The position numbers were made by a program, and so were the translations under genes. Below are positions 26,197 to 35,242 of a DNA stretch of 64,000 bases, in pieces. The notes under the pieces are model-generated. The model did no database searches. It was given only the letters and a program-made list of their open reading frames with translations, and was not told the origin of the DNA. Each line of letters starts with the position of its first letter. The stretch's first letter is position 1. This stretch comes from Streptomyces sp. Sge12 (lineage in GTDB: Bacteria > Actinomycetota > Actinomycetes > Streptomycetales > Streptomycetaceae): contig NZ_CP020555.1 in assembly GCF_002080455.1 (NCBI RefSeq), positions 1 through 64,000 of the forward strand. The letters are read 5' to 3'.

Positions 26197-26409
26197 ATGC
26201 GCATGAGAAGAATGCTGGGACTCGCCCTGGCCGCAGTCACCCTGGCCGGCGCGAGCGCGGTCGGTGCTGTCAGCGCTCAGGCCGCCGTGTCTCCGACCAT
26301 CACCGGGGAAGAATGCGCGGCCGCGGGTGGACAGGTCAAGGAGAACCCGTACAGGGCCTCCACCTGCGTGTTGCCTGACGGAAGTCAGCAGACGATCACG
26401 GTGGGTTGA
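26197..26409 (+). CDS. small secreted peptide
   Basis: A 70-aa precursor with a strong ribosome-binding site (GAGAGGAGGAAGTC) before the ATG. The signal peptide is MRMRRMLGLALAAVTLAGAS followed by AVGAVSAQA. The mature part is about 40 residues with two cysteines (EECAAAGGQVKENP, STCVLPDGS) that could form one disulphide. Function unknown; one of many short exported Streptomyces proteins. No neighbour suggests a role. Confidence 0.65.
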   Translation: MRMRRMLGLALAAVTLAGASAVGAVSAQAAVSPTITGEECAAAGGQVKENPYRASTCVLPDGSQQTITVG

Positions 26410-26939
26410 CGTCAAGTTCGTCAAGTTCAAGCCGTGAGGCCATTACATGGCCCCTGCTTGGGCCATCCCCCGCGGGCGCGGGGTCGACAACGCTTCCTGA
26501 GCTGCTGTTTCATCAGCCCGGGTGGCTGTTCCCATTCAGTTGCTTCGCGGCGGAGGAGACCTGCCAGTACAAGTTGACAATCTTTTATCGGCGGAGCGGC
26601 GCGGCACCACGCTATCGCCCCGCCGACCGCAATCCGAGGTCAGCGCAGGAGCTGGGTGCCCCCGGTGCCAAGTCTTCGCTTCCCCCAACCGGACCACGCC
26701 GTCATCGCCGCCCGTGGCAGCTGCTCACGGGTGCACGTCCTGCTCCCCTGGGCCCGGGGCGACTGGGGTGAAGCCGGCTGGCGGGGAGCGGCAGCCGGCC
26801 ATGACGGTGTGCACGGCCAGCCAGCGAAGGGGCGGACCACCTCCAGAAGTGCGATTTCCTGGGCGTCGTGCAGGGGGACCGTGGTCACCCCACCGTGGCG
26901 CTTGTAGTCGATGTCCACGGAGCCGACCGAGGGTGATCC
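26410..26939. other. decayed stretch without intact gene
   Basis: No intact gene. Minus-strand pieces such as GGVTTVPLHDAQEIALLEVV near 26.85 kb look coding-derived but are frame-broken. They may belong to the phosphotransferase remnant to the right. Confidence 0.4.
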
Positions 26940-27200
26940 ACCCCAGGCGCACCACCTCGTCGAAGTCGACCCGTCGGACGCCGAGTCTCCGGGTGGCCTG
27001 CTCCGGGCTGCGCCCCGGGAAGCTCACGCCCAGTCCACGATGCGGACGCCGTCGCCGGGGACCAGGACGTTCGTGGGGAACCAGTCCGTGTGCAGCAGCG
27101 CGTCGCCGTCGAACAGGGCCGGGTTGGGTGTGTGCTCCCACATGCGGTCCGGCATGGTCCGCACGGTCACCCCGGCGGGGGGCCGTGAGCTGCGACGGCC
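26940..27200 (-). pseudogene. aminoglycoside phosphotransferase-like remnant
   Basis: The minus strand contains NPALFDGDALLHTDWFPTNV then LVPGDGVRIVDWA and a stop, followed in another frame by SFPGRSPEQATRRLG. The HxDxxxxN catalytic loop (HTDWFPTN) and the metal-binding IVDWA are those of APH/ChoK-like kinases. Flanking domains are lost or frameshifted, so it is a dead gene. Confidence 0.6.
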
Positions 27201-27310
27201 GGGACAAGGTCTCGGCGACCTGCGGGAGGTCCGGGGAGCCGGGCGTGTAGTCGGCATGCCGGCCGTCACCGTTGCTCACTGCGGCTGGAGTGGAGATGGA
27301 ACGACTACAG

Positions 27311-28147
27311 CTACCGCCCTGATCCGCCGGACAGGTCCTGGGCGCCGCCGACGCGCGGGGTCCTCGATACCTTGATGAGCGCCGGCTGGGTGACGCCTGT
27401 CGCGCGGAGAGCGTCGATGAGGATCTCAGTGACCCAGGTGGCGCAGTCCAGCGACCACTCGCGGGCGGTGCAGCGGAAGGACTGCCCGTACCGGAGGTGG
27501 CCCGTTTCCGTCTCCCCGGCCAGGGGCAGCGCCAGCCCGGACTCCGGGGTGGCGTCATCGGACGGCTCCGGCTCGATGGTGAGTTGCCCGTACGAGCTCT
27601 CACGGGCGGCCGCGAGGATCTCGGGCATTCGACCTGGGAGGTCGGCGGTCTTCGTGCCGGCGACCGAGACGGTGAACCCGGCCGAGCCGACGGGATCGGC
27701 GAGGGCGAACCACTCGGCGGCCACGGCCAGGTCGGCGCGGGCGTCCGGTGCCTCGTACAAGGGGGCTACGGTGTGCAGGCCGGTGAGGCGGAAGCCGCCG
27801 ACGCGGTGGAGGGCGTCGCCGAGCACTGTGGCCATCGGGAGCACGGGCAGGCGCTGCCCCGGCGGTGCGTCGGCGACATCGACCTGGAGCCAGGCGAGTT
27901 GGCGCACCCTCTCGTCCTCGCCCGTCCGACGGTCGCGCCCCTCCTGTCCCCAGTCGCCACCAGCGTCGTTGTGGCCCCAGCGCACGCCGTGCGGCCCTGC
28001 GGCGTGGAAGGAGCTCCAGCCGTAGGCGACCGCACGCCTGACCGCGAGGGCGAAGACGTCCTGGGTCTCGGCGTCCACCCACGGGTGCAGGGCGAGTACG
28101 CCGTGGACCCCCATGATCATGGGCGCGGGAATGGAGGCTTCCGGCAC
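27311..28147 (-). CDS. hypothetical protein, 278 aa
   Basis: The start is a GTG at 28147 with GAGGAG about 7 nt upstream. The protein is soluble, with alternating strands and helices: HGVLALHPWVDAETQDVFAL near the start, LPMATVLGDALHRVGGFRLT in the middle and SLDCATWVTEILIDALRATG near the end. No catalytic motif is obvious. It follows the secreted protein gene at 28238 on the same strand but is separated from it by a perfect terminator, so it is probably independently transcribed. Family not recognised. Confidence 0.6.
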   Translation of the reverse strand: MPEASIPAPMIMGVHGVLALHPWVDAETQDVFALAVRRAVAYGWSSFHAAGPHGVRWGHNDAGGDWGQEGRDRRTGEDERVRQLAWLQVDVADAPPGQRLPVLPMATVLGDALHRVGGFRLTGLHTVAPLYEAPDARADLAVAAEWFALADPVGSAGFTVSVAGTKTADLPGRMPEILAAARESSYGQLTIEPEPSDDATPESGLALPLAGETETGHLRYGQSFRCTAREWSLDCATWVTEILIDALRATGVTQPALIKVSRTPRVGGAQDLSGGSGR

Positions 28148-28172
28148 GGCGCTCTCCTCGGGCTCGATCGGG

Positions 28173-28208
28173 CGGTGTCCTGCCCCCGATCGCAGGGGCA
28201 GGACACCG
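28173..28208. terminator. perfect 14-bp stem hairpin
   Basis: CGGTGTCCTGCCCC and GGGGCAGGACACCG surround an 8-nt loop, 30 bp beyond the stop of the secreted protein gene on the minus strand. Confidence 0.85.
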
Positions 28209-28237
28209 AGGTTGCGTCAGAACGACATGTCAGGGCG

Positions 28238-28810
28238 TCAGAACGCGCCGCACCACAGCTTCTGGGTCTTGGTGACGGCCTTCTCCGGCGAGTCGTTGAC
28301 ACCGATGATGTCCACGTCGATCCGGCTGCGCCACTGCACCTGCATGATGCGGTTCGTGCAGACCTTGCGGGCGGCGGCGCGGTTGGCGCTGCCGGTACCG
28401 GAGTACACCGTCTTGCTGCCGGTGGCGACGGTCTTCCACTTGTTGTCGCGGTAGTCCAGTGCCTGGAGCTCGATGGTGACCTTGGCCTTGGTGCCGGGAC
28501 CGCTGATCTTGACCCACCAACCGTGCCCGGACGCGGCGGCCGGGGCCGTGCTGGATATGTGGACGTTGTCGCCGTTGGTGTAGAAGACGCCGGCGCTCGG
28601 AGCGCCCTGCGGCTGCGAGACCGCGGCGGAGTCAGGGCCCTCTTCGCCGAAGATGGCCCCCTCCTCGGAAAGGTCGGCGGGCGTGAGGTCCTCGGAGACG
28701 AAGCCCGTGTCCGCCAGCCCATCGGGTTCGGCGGCGTGGACGGGCGCGGCGGTGGAGAGGCCGAGAATGATCGCGGACGAGACCGCGGCAGCGGCTGCGA
28801 ACGTGCGCAT
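28238..28810 (-). CDS. secreted hypothetical protein
   Basis: A 190-aa precursor; ATG at 28810 with GGGGGATCC upstream. The signal peptide MRTFAAAAAVSSAIILGLST runs to AAPVHAA. An acidic linker (residues 28-65) precedes a beta-rich domain with GWWVKISGPGTKAKVTIELQ and YRDNKWKTVATGSKTVYSG, and two cysteines (RKVCTNR, KLWCGAF) likely form a disulphide. Exported, of unknown function. It has its own terminator at 28173-28208. Confidence 0.7.
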   Translation of the reverse strand: MRTFAAAAAVSSAIILGLSTAAPVHAAEPDGLADTGFVSEDLTPADLSEEGAIFGEEGPDSAAVSQPQGAPSAGVFYTNGDNVHISSTAPAAASGHGWWVKISGPGTKAKVTIELQALDYRDNKWKTVATGSKTVYSGTGSANRAAARKVCTNRIMQVQWRSRIDVDIIGVNDSPEKAVTKTQKLWCGAF

Positions 28811-29214
28811 GGTGGTGGATCCCCCTGTGGGCAGAGCCGCCCGAGGCGAGCTCTCATGTACTGGTCGCCCGCCACCCTACAGACCGAAGGGACGGCGTAC
28901 GCAGGTGATTTCCGCCCCGTGGATCACAGCGGGCCGGGGTTCGGCGCTCATGGCGATGGCGCATCCTGAAGGAGTGTCGAGAGCGGTCCAACAGGGTTGC
29001 TGTTCGCATGTAGTTGCTTCTGGGGGCTGGGGACAGCCTGGGCGTCCGGCGATCGCCGGACATCGCGTAGCGACGGGCTGCGAGGCCGTGTTCGAGGGGT
29101 TCGACGATCTGGTCGCACTGAGAGGTGGCCGGGGCGACTTCGAGCATCAGCTCCCCGATCTCGTGGCTGCCGTCGGCGAGGTCGTCGACGACGCGGCGCA
29201 GCGCTTGGGTGTCC
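28811..29214. other. decayed stretch
   Basis: A minus-strand piece, VLDTQALRRVVDDLADGSHE then IGELMLEVAPATSQCDQI, has coding character but no start or recognisable family. Otherwise nothing is supported. Confidence 0.4.
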
Positions 29215-29289
29215 AACACCAAGACCCGGCGCGACAAACTCACCGCCGACCAGCTCGCCGCCCTCGCGCAGCTCGGTGTGGACTGGGCT
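29215..29289 (+). pseudogene. helicase-associated domain remnant
   Basis: NTKTRRDKLTADQLAALAQL then GVDWA is the characteristic end of the helicase-associated (HA) repeats of Streptomyces terminal helicases, which usually lie next to telomeres. Only about 25 residues remain and the normal stop is lost. Confidence 0.55.
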
Positions 29290-29690
29290 GGCCGTAGCGG
29301 CACCCGAGGCCTCCTTTCCGGTCCGGTCCGGGGGAGACATCGGGGTGAGGCCCCAGCGGGCTTCGAAGGCGCGGGCGGCAATGTGCATGGGCAGCCTGTC
29401 CGAAGGCGGCTCCCCGCAGTCCATATTGCACCCCTCTTCCCAGTAGGGTCTGCCGTTGACGCGCTGGGACGAGGCGGGGTCCCACCTGGACAGCTCGCAT
29501 CCAGGCGTGGCGCTGCTGAGCCGAAGCGCGAGAGTTGTCACCCTCGGGGTGGGGTGAGCCGGCCGTTGGGGCGTGTGGAGCAAGCTGGTTGTCACCGACG
29601 AGGCACGCGGCCTGTCACATCAGCCTTCTTTGCCTTCTTTCGTCCCGGCCACCGATCACGGCGGTGACCTCTCCGGTTGCGGGCAGGTGG
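29290..29690. other. gene-free stretch
   Basis: Frames on both strands are open by GC bias but contain no recognisable protein or start signal. Confidence 0.4.
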
Positions 29691-30374
29691 TTATGCGAAC
29701 AGGGGAAATCGGGCGGCGTCCGCACCCAAGCGCTGTCGGTCGCTACCGGACAACGACGCGCGTCCGGTCGCCACGCGCGCGTACTGCGCGTCGTCCCACG
29801 GCACCGGCGCCGGGTGGCCGAGTAGCCCGTCCAGCGTGCGGCGCGTTTGACCGAGCCCTTCTGCCGAGGGTCCTGGTGCATCGGGAAGCGACACGACGAG
29901 GTCAAGGTGGTGGATCGTCGCCTCGACGGCCAGCGTGCGGATCAGATCACCGGCACTCAGTACGTGGCCCTGGGTGGCGACGTACTGGTCGGGCGCGGCA
30001 CCGGCCGCGGCGTCAACCACTGCGGCTACCGTCTGCGAATACAGCTCGCACAGCTGGTCGACGTGCAAGAACATGCTGGCGACGACCCGAGTGAACCTCC
30101 GGCCGTTGGCCGCGCCCACGGCGTCCGGGCGCCAATCCTCCCAGTAGGTGACCGCGTCACGGTCCGGCGTCCGTCCGGCAGGCGTGTGCAGCGCCACCAG
30201 GCCGCGCTGCGCGTCGCTCAGGCAGTGGAAGACCAGGTCGCGCACCGACCATCCGGCGCAGCCGGTCGACAGCCACGAGCGCTCATCCGTGATGGTCGTG
30301 ACGACGGCGTCGAAGGCACCGTAGGCCGCGCGCAGTACGTCGGCCGGACACTGTCCTTCCTCCTCGTAAGGCAT
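29691..30374 (-). CDS. maleylpyruvate isomerase/DinB-type protein
   Basis: A 227-aa protein from the ATG at 30374 (MPYEEEGQCP). The N-terminal half, AYGAFDAVVTTITDERSWLS then GWSVRDLVFHCLSDAQRGLV, is an MDMPI_N/DinB-like four-helix bundle; His in VFHCL and the later TIHHLDLV fit its metal-binding positions. Such proteins are mycothiol-dependent isomerases or transferases in actinomycetes, though the exact substrate is not predictable. The C-terminal region ends in RFPLFA. It is not in an evident operon. The start is set by the conserved domain; a longer open frame exists upstream. Confidence 0.75.
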   Translation of the reverse strand: MPYEEEGQCPADVLRAAYGAFDAVVTTITDERSWLSTGCAGWSVRDLVFHCLSDAQRGLVALHTPAGRTPDRDAVTYWEDWRPDAVGAANGRRFTRVVASMFLHVDQLCELYSQTVAAVVDAAAGAAPDQYVATQGHVLSAGDLIRTLAVEATIHHLDLVVSLPDAPGPSAEGLGQTRRTLDGLLGHPAPVPWDDAQYARVATGRASLSGSDRQRLGADAARFPLFA

Positions 30375-30559
30375 GCCCGCGAGGATAAGACGGCTGCCTG
30401 TCGAAGAACACCCCGCCGGCCCACCCGCCCGCGTCGGAGAGAGGTGCACGGGCATTGTGCCAATCCACTCGATCCGTGCGCCTTCCGGTGGTGTTCGCCA
30501 GCACGGTGACAGCAAGTGCACCCTTGTAACGACCACCTCGGCTCAGCTGCCGGGTCCGC

Positions 30560-30838
30560 TCCACCGGCGGCGGGTGGGGTCGGAAGGAGACGTCGAAGAG
30601 TCGATGTCGGTGAAGTGCGGTGTAGCCGGAGCGGGCCCGGGTCTCCACCGTGATGCCGGTGCTGGTGGCGGCCTCCCGGCGGCGGCCGCGTACTACTGGC
30701 TGCCAGTGGGCGCGTACGTCTGTGTCGATGCGGTCCGCGACCGGCTAGGGCGGGATCTTGCGGTAGCGCTCGACCGAGCGCTGGCTGACGCCGAGCTCGG
30801 CGGCGGCGTGATCGGCCCCGGCGAGTACACGGCACTCT
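30560..30838 (-). pseudogene. tpg: decayed tpg (telomere terminal protein), copy 1
   Basis: The minus strand reads AAAELGVSQRSVERYRK, IPP and a stop, then PVADRIDTDVRAHWQPVV, then REAATSTGITVETRARSGYT, and after a deletion FTDIDSS. This is the order of archetypal Streptomyces Tpg: helix-turn-helix, RARW-type basic region, TGITVETRARFGYTA and the FTDID C-terminus. The premature stop, internal deletion and missing N-terminus make it dead. Confidence 0.8.
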
Positions 30839-31032
30839 GCCAGGCCGTCAGCGGGGGCAGCGCCGCGTATCCGACATGCCCTCCCCCGCTGCACCTGTTA
30901 CAGCGATACAAGCGATGACCACGAAGTTCACCACCTGAGCAGTGGCCGCGCCCGAAGCTGCTGGCCGATGAAGGCGCGGCAGTGGACCGGCGCGGCCAGG
31001 GCCCCGCACCGGCCCACCCGTCGACTCGCCGG

Positions 31033-31611
31033 TCAGGGGGCGTCGATGAGTACTCGGCCGTCGGTCGGCACCGTTGCCGCGAGCCCGTTCGCGTACGCGT
31101 TCTGCACGCGGGAGCGCTCCGTCGCGTTGGGTACGGCGTTGGTGCAGGCCGTTCCGGCGCTGGACCCGGACATCAGCTGAGAGCACGGCCCCGGCTTGGT
31201 GTCCGGGAGGCCCAGGCTGTGGCCCAGCTCGTGCGCGGCGATGCGCGTCTTGTCGTACCCCTGGCTCACGGCCTGCGCGCCGAGTTCGACTCGGACCTGC
31301 CGTCCCGGACGGACCGGGCCGAGGGTGGCCTGTGGCCAGCCGGTGGTGGCGACGATGACGATCTCGGCCCGGGCCCCGGGCGCGGCCTCCACCAGCCGTA
31401 CGTTGCTGACGTTGGCGTTCCAGGAAGCGACGCCGGCCGCGATGGCCGCTTCCCAGCCGCCGGCCCGACTGTCGTCGTAACGGAGTGTCACTACTGCTGC
31501 GGTGGCGTCGGGTATGGGTGCGGGTGCGGGTGCCGCGGTCGCGGCGGTTGCCGCCGCGAGGACCAGCGCGGCGGCGGAGGTGCCGACTTTCAGCCAGGTG
31601 CCCAGAGACAT
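31033..31611 (-). CDS. snpA: snapalysin, small neutral protease (M7)
   Basis: A 192-aa precursor; ATG at 31611 with AAGGAAGACG upstream. The signal peptide TSAAALVLAAATAATAAPA is followed by a short propeptide and the catalytic domain. The zinc motif AAHELGHSLGLPD supplies H127, E128, H131 and D137, the HExxHxxGxxD signature of family M7, found essentially only in Streptomyces. C143 and C156 could form the conserved disulphide. It is an extracellular metalloprotease preferring aromatic residues at P1'. The LysR-type regulator often found beside snpA is not present here. Confidence 0.92.
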   Translation of the reverse strand: MSLGTWLKVGTSAAALVLAAATAATAAPAPAPIPDATAAVVTLRYDDSRAGGWEAAIAAGVASWNANVSNVRLVEAAPGARAEIVIVATTGWPQATLGPVRPGRQVRVELGAQAVSQGYDKTRIAAHELGHSLGLPDTKPGPCSQLMSGSSAGTACTNAVPNATERSRVQNAYANGLAATVPTDGRVLIDAP

Positions 31612-32509
31612 GGTCGTCTTCCTTCATGCGTGGGGGGGCCGGCCCCTCGGCGGAGCCGGGGCACTGGAGATGCCGCCACCTCCCGCCTGTGGCACGCGGG
31701 TTCGGCCAGCCGCCTCTCCGGAGCCCTAAGAAGGTAGCCCCGAACTCCACCAACCGGTCATGCACCTGCCAGCCAATTCCCAGAGGACTCCAGCCGATGC
31801 CCGGTCAGCGGGCGGCACCATCCAGGGGCTCGCGCGACTGCGCCCGGCGAACGGGCTACAGACGGCCACGTCGGCGCAGCCATACGGCTCGGACGGCCCG
31901 GCCGTAGAAACAAGGCGGACGCGACGCCAGTTGCTCAGCGGCCGGCTTTCCGCGCCGGGACTGGACCCCGTCGACCACGGGTTCGAGCAGTACCTCGCGC
32001 AGCGCAGGGCGTACCACGAGCTCCACGGCACCCTCGGCGCGCTCCGCCGCCTTCGGGACCATCCCCGCGAGCACGGGGGGGCGACACTTTCTGAGCTGCT
32101 GTTTCCGCTCCCCTGGCCGGTGCGGCTGCTGCCGGTGGGCGAGGACGGCACCGCGGCCGGGTCCGGCCGGGCCACGCTGTAGTGGGGGTGGTGATGGAGC
32201 GAAAGCGGGCCGGCGCCCGAGAGGCGCGGGGGCCGGCGGGTACCGGGAGGCAGGGCGCGCAGGGTCCGGTCGACCATGCGGCCCGCGAGTTCGCAGGACG
32301 ACTGCTGGTGCCAGGCGGTGTTGTCCATCGGCCCGGCTTTCCACCGGCCGGGGAGCCCCTGCTCGCCTTCGGAGCTTCGGGTGGTGTCGGCCATGCGGGC
32401 CGCGAGCAGGGGCGCGAGACCGGACTTGATCATCATCGCGGAGGCGGTCACTCACCGAGGCTGGTTCCGCGCTTACCTGCGACGATGCGGCATCGGGCGC
32501 ACGACCTGG
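31612..32509. other. stretch without a convincing gene
   Basis: A plus frame at 31760-32182 contains a helical piece, FEQYLAQRRAYHELHGTLGA then LRRLRDHPREHGG, with some coding character but no ribosome-binding site or known relatives. Other frames are composition-driven. It may be a decayed gene. Confidence 0.35.
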
Positions 32510-32720
32510 AGAAGAACGTCCAGAAGCAGCACCGCCTCCCGGCGCGGCGGCCGGTCCACAGGCTTCGACCGCGCGACCTACTGCTGCCGCAAGACCGTCG
32601 AACGCTGCTTCGGCCAACTCGGACGCTTGCTCGGCATCGCCAGTCGTTATGAGAAGACCGCCACTTCCGACGAAGCAGCGGTCGTACTCGCAGCCATGCC
32701 GATCCAGGCAAGATCATTTC
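32510..32720 (+). pseudogene. IS5-family transposase C-terminal remnant
   Basis: GGRSTGFDRATYCCRKTVER, then CFGQLGRLLGIASRYEKTAT, then DEAAVVLAAMPIQARSF matches the conserved end of IS5-type DDE transposases, including the YRRRN-like region and the catalytic-Glu-containing VERCF. The N-terminal two thirds are missing here. A separate IS5-type N-terminal piece lies at 34816-35169 on the opposite strand. Confidence 0.7.
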
Positions 32721-32784
32721 GAGGACGGGGCCTGGTCCGCCGGGGCCCGTGGATGCCCGGTCGGGCGTCCACGGCGATCTGTGA

Positions 32785-34281
32785 CTACACGGCCAGTTCC
32801 TGCTGGGCTGCTGCGGGGGCGGGCAGGTCTTGGCCCGACCTGTTCTTCACGAGTTCGACGTTCTCGACGAACAGCTGGAAGAGCAGCTGGCTCGCGCCGA
32901 GCTCACGGCCGTTCTTGCCATTGTTGCCCTGCGCGATGCCGAGGCTGTAGGGCTCCTTGTCCTCGGCCTTCACGCCGATGTACCCACCGAGCGTGCCCTC
33001 GTTCGCGTTCGCGTTCTGGTAGCCGCCGCCGTTCGCCTTGCGGATCAGGTCGTTCTTGTAGCCCGGACCGAGTGCCATATGGTCCTGGTTGAAGAGGAGT
33101 TCATGGGCGCCGGGTTTCAGGGTGAACTTCAGCTGGACTGCGTAGGGGGGACCCTGGGTGTCGTAGTACCCGTCGGCCTGGCCCTGGTCGCCGAGATGGG
33201 CACCGATCGTCATGCCGGAGTACCCGTTCTCCCTGAATCCCTTTGCCGTTCCCTGGCCGCCCGCTACGTAGTCCGTCATTTCCTTTCGTGCGGCTTCGTC
33301 GCCCCAGTAGGTGAGGGTGCTGTAAGCCTCTTCGAAACTCATGGAGCGGTACAGCTCCATCCGCCCGGAGGTCTCCGGCATCTGCGCCAGATCGGCCAGA
33401 AGCCGGGGGCCGACGGACGTGATGATTTCATCGATCCTGCGCGGAGGCTTGCTGGCTTTGAAGCCCTTCGCGCTCTTCTTGGAAGCGGCGATCTGCGTGG
33501 ACTTGGCCTTGGCGGCGGAGCTGCTCGATCCGCCCAGTCCCGCCTGCTCCTCCCAGTACTCGACCGTCAACCGGTCCTGAGGGCTCGCGACGCGCTGCAC
33601 CGAGTGGTGAGAACCGTGAGAACCGGACACGGCCGACGGTGCCGCATGACGCTGCACCTCCGCGGTGGCAGCCTGGTGGCCGGGTGCCATGACCCGGCTG
33701 GCGTTCGCCTCCGCCTCCCGCTCGAACCGGTCCGACGGGTCGGAGACCTTCAGCCCCGATCCGTTGTCGGTCCCCGCGACCGGCCCTTGGCGCTGCTGGA
33801 TGACGTGGGTGAGTTCGTGGGCGAGGGTGTGCTTGTCGCTACCGCCGGCGCCGATGACGACATGGCTGCCCGAGGTGTAGGCGCGCGCCCCCACCTCGGC
33901 GGCGGAGGCCTTGGCGGCGCTGTTGTCATGGATGCGGACGTCGGAGAAGTCCGCACCGAGGCGGGCTTCCATGTCGCTGCGGGTGGCGGCGTCCATGGGG
34001 CGTCCGGGGGCGCGCAGTACGTCGTGAACGGCGACCCGCTGCACCTCGTGCTGTTCGGACTGCTGGTGTCCGCATCCGTCCGTGTGCTGGTGCTGCTCCT
34101 GGTCCCGCCCGTGACCGGCCCGCCGGAGCATCTGCACGACCGCGGCGTTGCCCGCACTCGCCTGGAGCCCCATCAGCTCCGCGGATGCCGCGGCCCCCTG
34201 CTGCGGGGCCGCGGTACGGCGGGTGGTCTGCAGCAATTGGTCGTCGGTCTTCTGCGTCGGACGGGGGTGCTTGGGACTCAC
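32785..34281 (-). CDS. DUF4157 (eCIS core) toxin/effector
   Basis: A 498-aa protein. I start it at the GTG at 34281 because GGAAAGG lies 5 nt upstream; the longer frame to 34575 has no such site. Residues 89-167 are the DUF4157 eCIS core domain, with the metalloprotease-like motif AHELTHVIQQ (155-159 HELTH). A disordered linker with Lys-rich repeats leads to a C-terminal domain at 282-498 with RMELYRSMSFEEAYSTLTYW and PYAVQLKFTLKPGAHELLF, which might be an ADP-ribosyltransferase-like or other toxin fold. Such proteins are cargo of extracellular contractile injection systems. No sheath or baseplate genes are in view, so delivery is assumed to be encoded elsewhere. Confidence 0.75.
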   Translation of the reverse strand: MSPKHPRPTQKTDDQLLQTTRRTAAPQQGAAASAELMGLQASAGNAAVVQMLRRAGHGRDQEQHQHTDGCGHQQSEQHEVQRVAVHDVLRAPGRPMDAATRSDMEARLGADFSDVRIHDNSAAKASAAEVGARAYTSGSHVVIGAGGSDKHTLAHELTHVIQQRQGPVAGTDNGSGLKVSDPSDRFEREAEANASRVMAPGHQAATAEVQRHAAPSAVSGSHGSHHSVQRVASPQDRLTVEYWEEQAGLGGSSSSAAKAKSTQIAASKKSAKGFKASKPPRRIDEIITSVGPRLLADLAQMPETSGRMELYRSMSFEEAYSTLTYWGDEAARKEMTDYVAGGQGTAKGFRENGYSGMTIGAHLGDQGQADGYYDTQGPPYAVQLKFTLKPGAHELLFNQDHMALGPGYKNDLIRKANGGGYQNANANEGTLGGYIGVKAEDKEPYSLGIAQGNNGKNGRELGASQLLFQLFVENVELVKNRSGQDLPAPAAAQQELAV

Positions 34282-34531
34282 GCGATCGCCTTTCCGGTAC
34301 GTCGGGGAAGCCGCTTCGCACGGCTGCCAGGCCACACCCCCACCACACCCCCAAGGGGCGGTCACCCGTCGTGACCAGGGGTTCTGAAGCATTATCAGCC
34401 AGCCTGCCGACGTGTGGGCCGTGATCGGCGCCTGGCGTCGACTCTCTGCCCGGACGTACATCCGGCCATGCAACCGGAGTGCCCGTTGAGGCAGACCCAC
34501 CAGGCCCCACCGCGTCGGGCGACCTCCGTGG

Positions 34532-34815
34532 CTACGTCGCCCCCTCTCGATGCCGTCGATCTGCAGGGGTGTCAAAGGCGATGAAGAACGCGGGGTTCTT
34601 GGCGGCGAGCGCGGTGGCGGTGCGGCCGCGGGCGGCTGGCTGCCCGGCGCTGGAGCGCTGGAGGGCCTCGAAGGGCAGCCGGTCGGCTGCGGTGTCCCGG
34701 ACGACGAGCGCGCGGACCGGGCTCTGGGGCAGTTGCTCGGCGGCCGTGGCCAGGTCGGGGAACCGGTCGTGCACCAGGGCGCCGCGGTGGGTCTGGATCA
34801 GCGCCCCGCCACCGG
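34532..34815 (-). pseudogene. ATP-dependent DNA ligase remnant
   Basis: GGALIQTHRGALVHDRFPDL, then AADRLPFEALQRSSAGQ, then ALAAKNPAFFIAFDTPADRR aligns with the segment after the KxDG motif in actinobacterial LigC-type ATP ligases (FPEL, RLxFEALQRR, PAxFIAFD). Adenylation Lys and oligonucleotide-binding domains are missing. It is fused in frame to an IS5 transposase fragment. Confidence 0.65.
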
Positions 34816-35169
34816 AAGCGGGGGCGGTAGACAGCAGGGCGCGTCGCAGGCTGACCGAGTCGATCGCGCATCGCGACCAGTCCAGCTCGCCGTGGGCGCC
34901 GAGTTCGTCCGGACTACGCGGTGGAGCCCGGTCCAGACCCGGGCCTGGCTCCACTGGGCCGAACGTCGGTAGACCGTCTGCCGGCTCGGGCCGAACGCTG
35001 GCGGCAGCTGCCGCCAAGTGCAGCCAGAGGTAGTCACGAAGATGGTCGCGGCCAAGGCTTCACGGTCACCCGCTCGACGCCGGCCGCCGCCCTGCGGGCG
35101 TATGGCCTCCGTCGACGGCACCACCCGCTGGAACCGCACCCACAATTCGTCCGGCGCCGGGCCGCTCAA
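34816..35169 (-). pseudogene. IS5-family transposase N-terminal remnant
   Basis: MSGPAPDELWVRFQRVVPST, then GGGRRRAGDREALAATIFVT, then SGCTWRQLPPAFG and, in a shifted frame, DELGAHGELDWSRCAIDSV is the N-terminal DUF4096 part and first catalytic Asp region of an IS5-type transposase. One frameshift is near 34,900. It ends where ligase sequence begins. Confidence 0.75.
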
Positions 35170-35242
35170 CCAGATCGGTCATGCACGGTTCAATGAACGA
35201 TCAAGCCAAAAGAAACGACGTCTTAGGAACAGGACCCCCGCC

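Noticed and set aside
31760-32182. A 140-residue plus-strand gene
   Set aside because: It has a helical stretch but no ribosome-binding site, no known relatives and lies in IS debris.
32830-34374. A 514-residue plus-strand frame over the effector gene
   Set aside because: Shadow of the DUF4157 protein, which has the HELTH motif and a good ribosome-binding site on the minus strand.
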